Below, one piece after another: positions 60,171 to 64,000 of a stretch of 64,000 nt of DNA. Positions within the stretch are counted from its first letter, which is position 1; the number at the start of each line of letters is the position of its first letter. Under the pieces are notes generated by a model. The model did no database searches, was not told the origin of the DNA, and saw only the letters and a list, made by a program, of their open reading frames with translations. The stretch comes from Roseobacter insulae (GTDB lineage Bacteria; Pseudomonadota; Alphaproteobacteria; Rhodobacterales; Rhodobacteraceae): the NCBI RefSeq assembly GCF_019375555.1, contig NZ_JAHXDN010000001.1:473501-537500 (forward strand). Reading direction: 5' to 3'. The position numbers were made by a program, and so were the translations under genes.

Positions 60171-60998
60171 ATGGATAAACGTGACCTTTCCTCCAGCTTC
60201 AAAAAAAGGCTCGCGCAGGTGCTTGCCTCTCACCCGGCAGGCAAAGGGCAGTTTTTGAAAGCCACGGGCATTGACCGATCGGCGCTGAGCCAGTTCCTCA
60301 ACCCGGACTCCGACCGGTTACCCCGCGCGGAAACACTGCGTCGCATTGCCCGTGTCAGCGGCGTTTCGGTCGACTGGCTGCTCTGTCTGGAAAATGCGCC
60401 CGAAGGACGGCAGGAAGTGGCAGAGAGTGTCCAGATTGAAAAGGCCGTGCAGGCAGATGGCTCCACGCCTCTGGACCGATGGCGCAGTGAAGCGTCGGGT
60501 TTCAAACTGCGCTATGTGCCGTCAACGCTGCCGGACATGGTCAGCCTGTCGCCTGAACCGAATGTCGAAGTGACCGATGCGCGGGGCGGTGGTGTCGAAA
60601 ACGTGCTGGGGCAGATATCGCTTGAGGATATGGACGTCGAAATTGCCATGCCGGTGCAAACCCTTCAGGATCTGTCCGGTCGCTCCGGTCTTTGGCGTGA
60701 TGCAGAGGCTTCGGAGTGCCGGGCGCAGCTGGCCTATATGGCCCGCGTGTGCCGCGAGAATTACCCCGCACTTCGGCTGCATTTGTACGATGGCACACAG
60801 ATCTTTTCCGCGCCCTTCACGGTTTTCGGCAAACAGCGCGTCGCGCTCTACATCGGCGACGCGTACCTCGTGGTCAGCAGTCCGGACCAGGTGCGTGGAT
60901 TCGCGAAACAATTCGACCGGCTGGTGCGGCGCGCGATCATCAGCTCTGACCGGGTACACGAGATGATTTCCGACCTTGCCAGCGACGTGAAAGGTTAA
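60171..60998 (+). CDS. XRE/Cro-CI family regulator with C-terminal sensor-like domain
   Basis: A 275-aa protein. Residues 5-72 form a helix-turn-helix (KKRLAQVLASHPAGKGQFLKATGIDRSALSQFL, then a LPRAETLRRIARVSGVSVDWLL segment). About 85-275 is a second domain without a recognised name; its RSGLWRDAEASECRAQLAYMARVCRENYPALRLHLYDGTQIFSAPFTVFG part suggests an effector-binding fold seen in roseobacter regulators. It is divergent from the desaturase (49 bp) and its stop overlaps that of the convergent acyl-CoA dehydrogenase. It probably senses a lipid or CoA-related signal; this is inference. Confidence 0.85.
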   Translation: MDKRDLSSSFKKRLAQVLASHPAGKGQFLKATGIDRSALSQFLNPDSDRLPRAETLRRIARVSGVSVDWLLCLENAPEGRQEVAESVQIEKAVQADGSTPLDRWRSEASGFKLRYVPSTLPDMVSLSPEPNVEVTDARGGGVENVLGQISLEDMDVEIAMPVQTLQDLSGRSGLWRDAEASECRAQLAYMARVCRENYPALRLHLYDGTQIFSAPFTVFGKQRVALYIGDAYLVVSSPDQVRGFAKQFDRLVRRAIISSDRVHEMISDLASDVKG

Positions 60999-62149
60999 GC
61001 CCCGCCCCCGATGACCGATCGGGCAATCACAATCTTCTGCACGTCAGATGCCCCCTCGTAGATCCGTAATGCCCTGATCTCACGATATAAAGTCTCGGTA
61101 ATGCAACCAACACGCACGCCATCTCCGCCGTGCAGCTGAACGGCCTTGTCAATCACACGCTGTGCCTGGTCGGTAGAAAACAGCTTGGCCATCGCGGCCT
61201 CGCGGCTGACCCGTGGTGCGCCCATGTCTTTTGTCCAGGCCGCGCGATACACCAGCAGCGCCGCAGCATCAACATCCACAGCCATATCCGCGATATGACC
61301 CTGCACCATTTGCAGTTCTGACATTGGCGCGCCAAAAAGCTCTCTGGTACGCACCCGGTCAAGGGCGGCATCCAAGGCCCGGCGCGCAAACCCGAGGGCC
61401 GCAGCGGCAACAGTCGACCGGAAAACATCCAGAACCGACATGGCGATTTTGAACCCTTCGCCCGGCAGGCCGATCATCGCGGGCGCATCGAGCTTCACAT
61501 CTTCAAACGACAGGCGTGCAAGAGGATGCGGCGCCATCACATCAAGCCGTTCGGCAACGGTCAGGCCGGGCGTATCGGCGGGAACAAGAAAGGCAGACAG
61601 CCCCTTTGACCCTCCGGCCGCATCCGTGCGGGCGAAAACTGTATAGACGTCTGCTATCCCACCATTGGAGATCCACGTTTTTTCGCCATTCAGACGATAT
61701 CCGTTGCCGTCCGGAACAGCCGACATCTCGATATTCGCAACGTCAGACCCTGACCTGGGCTCCGATAAAGCAAAGGCCGACAGCTTTCTGCCGGCCCGGG
61801 TTTGGTGCAGCCATTCCCGGTGCTCGGGCGTGCCAAAAAGCGACACCGCCCCCATGCCCAACCCCTGCATGGCAAAGGCAAAGTCGGCGAGCCCGTCATG
61901 GCGCGCCAGCGTCTCGCGGATGAGGCAAAGGCTGCGCACATCAAGCGTGCCCGGATCGTCGGGGTCGATGGCCGAATGGGCCAACCATCCCGCTTCCCCC
62001 AGCATCGCCACAAGGGATATGCAGGCCGCATCCGTGTCGGCGTGATCCACACTGCCAAGCCGGTCACGGCTCCAGTCATCCAGATCGCGAGCCAGCGTGC
62101 GATGCCGGTCCTCAAAAAATGGCCAGGACAGGAATGAGCTATCCGGCAT
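60995..62149 (-). CDS. acyl-CoA dehydrogenase
   Basis: A 384-aa flavoenzyme of the acyl-CoA dehydrogenase family. Hallmarks include [21 protein letters not shown], the FAD-binding [41 protein letters not shown], and the C-terminal [48 protein letters not shown]. In the last motif the usual catalytic Glu region ([12 protein letters not shown]) is intact. Substrate length or branching cannot be read. It begins three bases after the stop of the upstream enoyl-CoA hydratase, so it belongs to the SDR-MarR-hydratase-dehydrogenase operon. Confidence 0.95.
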   Translation of the reverse strand: MPDSSFLSWPFFEDRHRTLARDLDDWSRDRLGSVDHADTDAACISLVAMLGEAGWLAHSAIDPDDPGTLDVRSLCLIRETLARHDGLADFAFAMQGLGMGAVSLFGTPEHREWLHQTRAGRKLSAFALSEPRSGSDVANIEMSAVPDGNGYRLNGEKTWISNGGIADVYTVFARTDAAGGSKGLSAFLVPADTPGLTVAERLDVMAPHPLARLSFEDVKLDAPAMIGLPGEGFKIAMSVLDVFRSTVAAAALGFARRALDAALDRVRTRELFGAPMSELQMVQGHIADMAVDVDAAALLVYRAAWTKDMGAPRVSREAAMAKLFSTDQAQRVIDKAVQLHGGDGVRVGCITETLYREIRALRIYEGASDVQKIVIARSVIGGGA

Positions 62150-62152
62150 CGC

Positions 62153-62944
62153 TCAATTTCCCTCGAACACGGGTTTTTCACGGGCGACGAAAGCCTCGTA
62201 AGCGCGCCGGAAATCCTGCGTCTGCATGCAAATCGCCTGCGCCTGCGCTTCGGCTTCGATGGCCTGATCCAAGGTCATGGACCATTCCTGATTGAGCATT
62301 GTCTTTGTCATCATATGTGCAAAATTCGGCCCGGTAGACACTGTTATTGCGAAATTCACCGCTTCTTCTTTCAGGTCCTTCGCGGCGATCACGCGATTGA
62401 AAAACCCCCATGCTTCGCCCTCGCCGGCAGTCATCGACCGCCCCGTATAGAGCAACTCTGCGGCCCGCCCCTGTCCTATGATACGGGGCAGCATCGCACA
62501 GGCGCCCATGTCACATCCGGCCAGACCCACCCGCGTGAACAGGAAAGCCGTTTTCGCGTCGGGTGCTGCGAACCTGATGTCCGAGGCCATCGCGATGATG
62601 GCCCCTGCCCCAACGCATATGCCCTCGACAGCGGCGATGACGGGCTTGCCACACTGCAACATCGCCTTGACCAGATCGCCGGTCATGCGGGTGAAGCGCA
62701 AAAGATCCTTCATATCCATGTCGACCAGCGGACCAATGATGTCATGCACATCACCGCCCGAGGAAAAGTTGCCGCCATTCGACGCAAAAACAACCGCCGT
62801 TGTCTTGTCGTCATAGTTCAGATCGCGAAACCAGTCGCGCAGCGCCGCGTAGCTTTCGAAGGTCAGCGGGTTTTTCCGGTCCGGCCGATCCAGCGACACG
62901 ATTGCGACAGTACCCTCGACCGTCAGATTGAAGTGCTCCGGCAT
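62153..62944 (-). CDS. enoyl-CoA hydratase family protein
   Basis: A 263-aa crotonase-type enzyme. Loop motifs are [17 protein letters not shown] and [24 protein letters not shown], followed by [34 protein letters not shown]. The GCDMG position replaces the usual second catalytic Glu loop (G-x-x-P-x-x-G-x-x), so its exact reaction is uncertain; relatives act in aromatic or branched acyl-CoA catabolism. The ATG at 62942-62944 overlaps the MarR stop (TGATG). It is probably co-transcribed with the acyl-CoA dehydrogenase. Confidence 0.9.
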   Translation of the reverse strand: MPEHFNLTVEGTVAIVSLDRPDRKNPLTFESYAALRDWFRDLNYDDKTTAVVFASNGGNFSSGGDVHDIIGPLVDMDMKDLLRFTRMTGDLVKAMLQCGKPVIAAVEGICVGAGAIIAMASDIRFAAPDAKTAFLFTRVGLAGCDMGACAMLPRIIGQGRAAELLYTGRSMTAGEGEAWGFFNRVIAAKDLKEEAVNFAITVSTGPNFAHMMTKTMLNQEWSMTLDQAIEAEAQAQAICMQTQDFRRAYEAFVAREKPVFEGN

Positions 62945-63411
62945 CAATCCTTTTCCTCCAGTTTATCGGTGATCCGTCCCAGGCGCGTGTGCACGGTGCT
63001 CAACCCCTGCGCGCCGATCGGCGACAAGAGCTCATCGACCCACTGTTCATGAACAGCGGCCATTTCATCGAACATCCTGCGCCCGTTGCCCGTCAGCAAC
63101 ACCCGCATGGCACGGCGATCCCCCTCGACGCTGCGGCGCTCGACCAGACCGTCGCCCTCCAACCTGTCGACGATCCCGGTGACGTTTCCGTTCGACACCC
63201 TGAGCACGCCGGACAGATCGCTCATTTTCATGCCTGCCTCTTCCCGCCGCAGCGCGGCCATGACGTCGAACCGCGGCAAGGTGATGTCCCATGTCCGGCG
63301 CATGCGTTCTCTCAGTTCCGCCTCGATCATACGGGTTACCTTCAGCATGCGCAGCCAGACACGCAGGCGATCCTTGCTGAGATCAGAGGGGAGGCTGGTT
63401 GTGTCCGTCAC
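62944..63411 (-). CDS. MarR family transcriptional regulator
   Basis: A 155-aa winged-helix regulator. It has [75 protein letters not shown], the dimerisation helix and recognition-helix pattern of MarR proteins, followed by the wing ([16 protein letters not shown]). The GTG at 63409-63411 overlaps the stop of the upstream SDR gene (GTGA) and gives the expected N-terminus; a longer frame runs to 63636 inside the SDR gene. Its position inside the operon suggests autoregulation by an acyl-CoA ligand. Confidence 0.93.
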   Translation of the reverse strand: MTDTTSLPSDLSKDRLRVWLRMLKVTRMIEAELRERMRRTWDITLPRFDVMAALRREEAGMKMSDLSGVLRVSNGNVTGIVDRLEGDGLVERRSVEGDRRAMRVLLTGNGRRMFDEMAAVHEQWVDELLSPIGAQGLSTVHTRLGRITDKLEEKD

Positions 63412-64000
63412 ATGACTTCTCCGCCGGATATGGAAATGGATTGACCCGTGACCGCAGATGCGCCCGCCCCGGACAGCCACAAGACAGCGTCCGCGACCTC
63501 CTCGGGTTGCACAAACCGCTGTTGGGGGTTGCCGGACGACAGCGCCTTCTCCGCCTCTTGCAGACTTCTGCCTGTCTTGGTCATGATGTTTTGCACGGAA
63601 GCGCGCAGCATCGGTGTTTCGGTAAATCCGGGGCAAACGGCGTTGACGGTAATAGATGTCCGCGCAAGCTCTAGCGCCAGGGATCGGGTCAGCCCGACAA
63701 CAGCATGTTTCGCCGCGACATAGGCACTAACATAGGGATAACCCTTCAGTCCTGCCGTAGAGGCGATGGCGATCAGGCGGCCATCGTTCACCTCTGACAT
63801 CTGAGCGAGAGCCGCCTGATAGATGTTGAAAACACCCGTAAGGTTGACCGAAAGCATGGTGTTCAGGTCATCCGCCGTGGTCTTCTGGAACGGTTTTGAG
63901 GTCGACGCACCGGCATTGGCCACAATGATTCGAGGGGTCCCGGCAGTGGCAATCATCCGGGCGCAATCATCGGCGTTTGTGACGTCGCCGGTGACCGCAT
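63408..64000 (-). CDS. short-chain dehydrogenase/reductase (5' end beyond window)
   Basis: The coding frame continues past the right edge, so only the C-terminal 196 residues are present. The visible sequence begins in the second beta-alpha unit ([15 protein letters not shown]) and contains the NAG motif (IIVANAGAS), the catalytic Ser-Tyr-Lys ([31 protein letters not shown]) and the PG loop ([13 protein letters not shown]). These are classical SDR features of the 3-hydroxyacyl-CoA or oxoacyl-ACP dehydrogenase-like subfamily. It ends with TGA at 63408-63410 and is translationally coupled to the MarR gene. NAD/NADP preference cannot be read as the N-terminus is missing. Confidence 0.93.
   Translation of the reverse strand, partial: AVTGDVTNADDCARMIATAGTPRIIVANAGASTSKPFQKTTADDLNTMLSVNLTGVFNIYQAALAQMSEVNDGRLIAIASTAGLKGYPYVSAYVAAKHAVVGLTRSLALELARTSITVNAVCPGFTETPMLRASVQNIMTKTGRSLQEAEKALSSGNPQQRFVQPEEVADAVLWLSGAGASAVTGQSISISGGEVM

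Overview
The window is high-GC, gene-dense DNA with many 1-4 bp ATGA/GTGA stop-start overlaps. Gene content points to an alphaproteobacterium, most likely a marine Rhodobacteraceae (Roseobacter group): a six-gene Mrp antiporter operon with fused A/B subunits, a tripartite tricarboxylate transporter beside a SauS/SauT-like enzyme pair, and an accD-folC operon. This assignment is inferred from gene content; there is no rRNA in the window. I saw no tRNA, CRISPR array, transposase or integrase.

Layout. 0-9.6 kb is mostly core: the end of an alpha/beta hydrolase, an MFS carrier, zapE, a membrane protein, folC, accD, a CPBP protease, and an ABC-exporter-like protein fused to a cyclic-nucleotide-binding domain whose ATPase motifs are all lost. 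9.7-12.9 kb holds ilvD and two small unknowns. 13.0-19.0 kb is the mnhGFEDCA operon (read right to left). 19.3-26.9 kb holds a DinB-like protein and a catabolic operon (tctA-tctB-tctC, acylating aldehyde dehydrogenase, acyl-CoA ligase) divergent from a LacI-type regulator. 27.0-27.5 kb is a decayed epimerase pseudogene.

The main feature is 27.5-58.1 kb, all on the minus strand: a complete extracellular contractile injection system (eCIS, Afp/PVC family). In transcription order from about 51.8 kb it encodes a Pvc16-type cap (DUF4255), a conserved eCIS unknown, one sheath protein, two tube proteins, a DUF5908 peptide, a LysM baseplate protein, a VgrG-like spike, a PAAR tip, a gp25 baseplate protein, a lipoprotein, a large gp6/J-like protein, a short fibre-like protein, a second J-like protein, a 1274-aa tape-measure-type protein, an AAA+ ATPase and a 1103-aa membrane protein with a GH18-like domain. 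Upstream on the same strand are a DUF4157 protein (candidate cargo) and a four-gene cassette: an ionotropic-glutamate-receptor-like channel, a SAM methyltransferase, a fused substrate-binding/permease protein and a second permease. No ABC ATPase accompanies them.

The most unusual points are the cadherin/CSPG-like plus CshA-like domains inserted in the sheath, the receptor-like cassette between the DUF4157 gene and the structural operon, and the membrane-anchored accessory proteins. 58.2-64 kb returns to lipid and CoA metabolism: an enoyl-CoA hydratase, a fatty-acid desaturase divergent from an XRE regulator, and an SDR-MarR-enoyl-CoA hydratase-acyl-CoA dehydrogenase operon cut by the window end.
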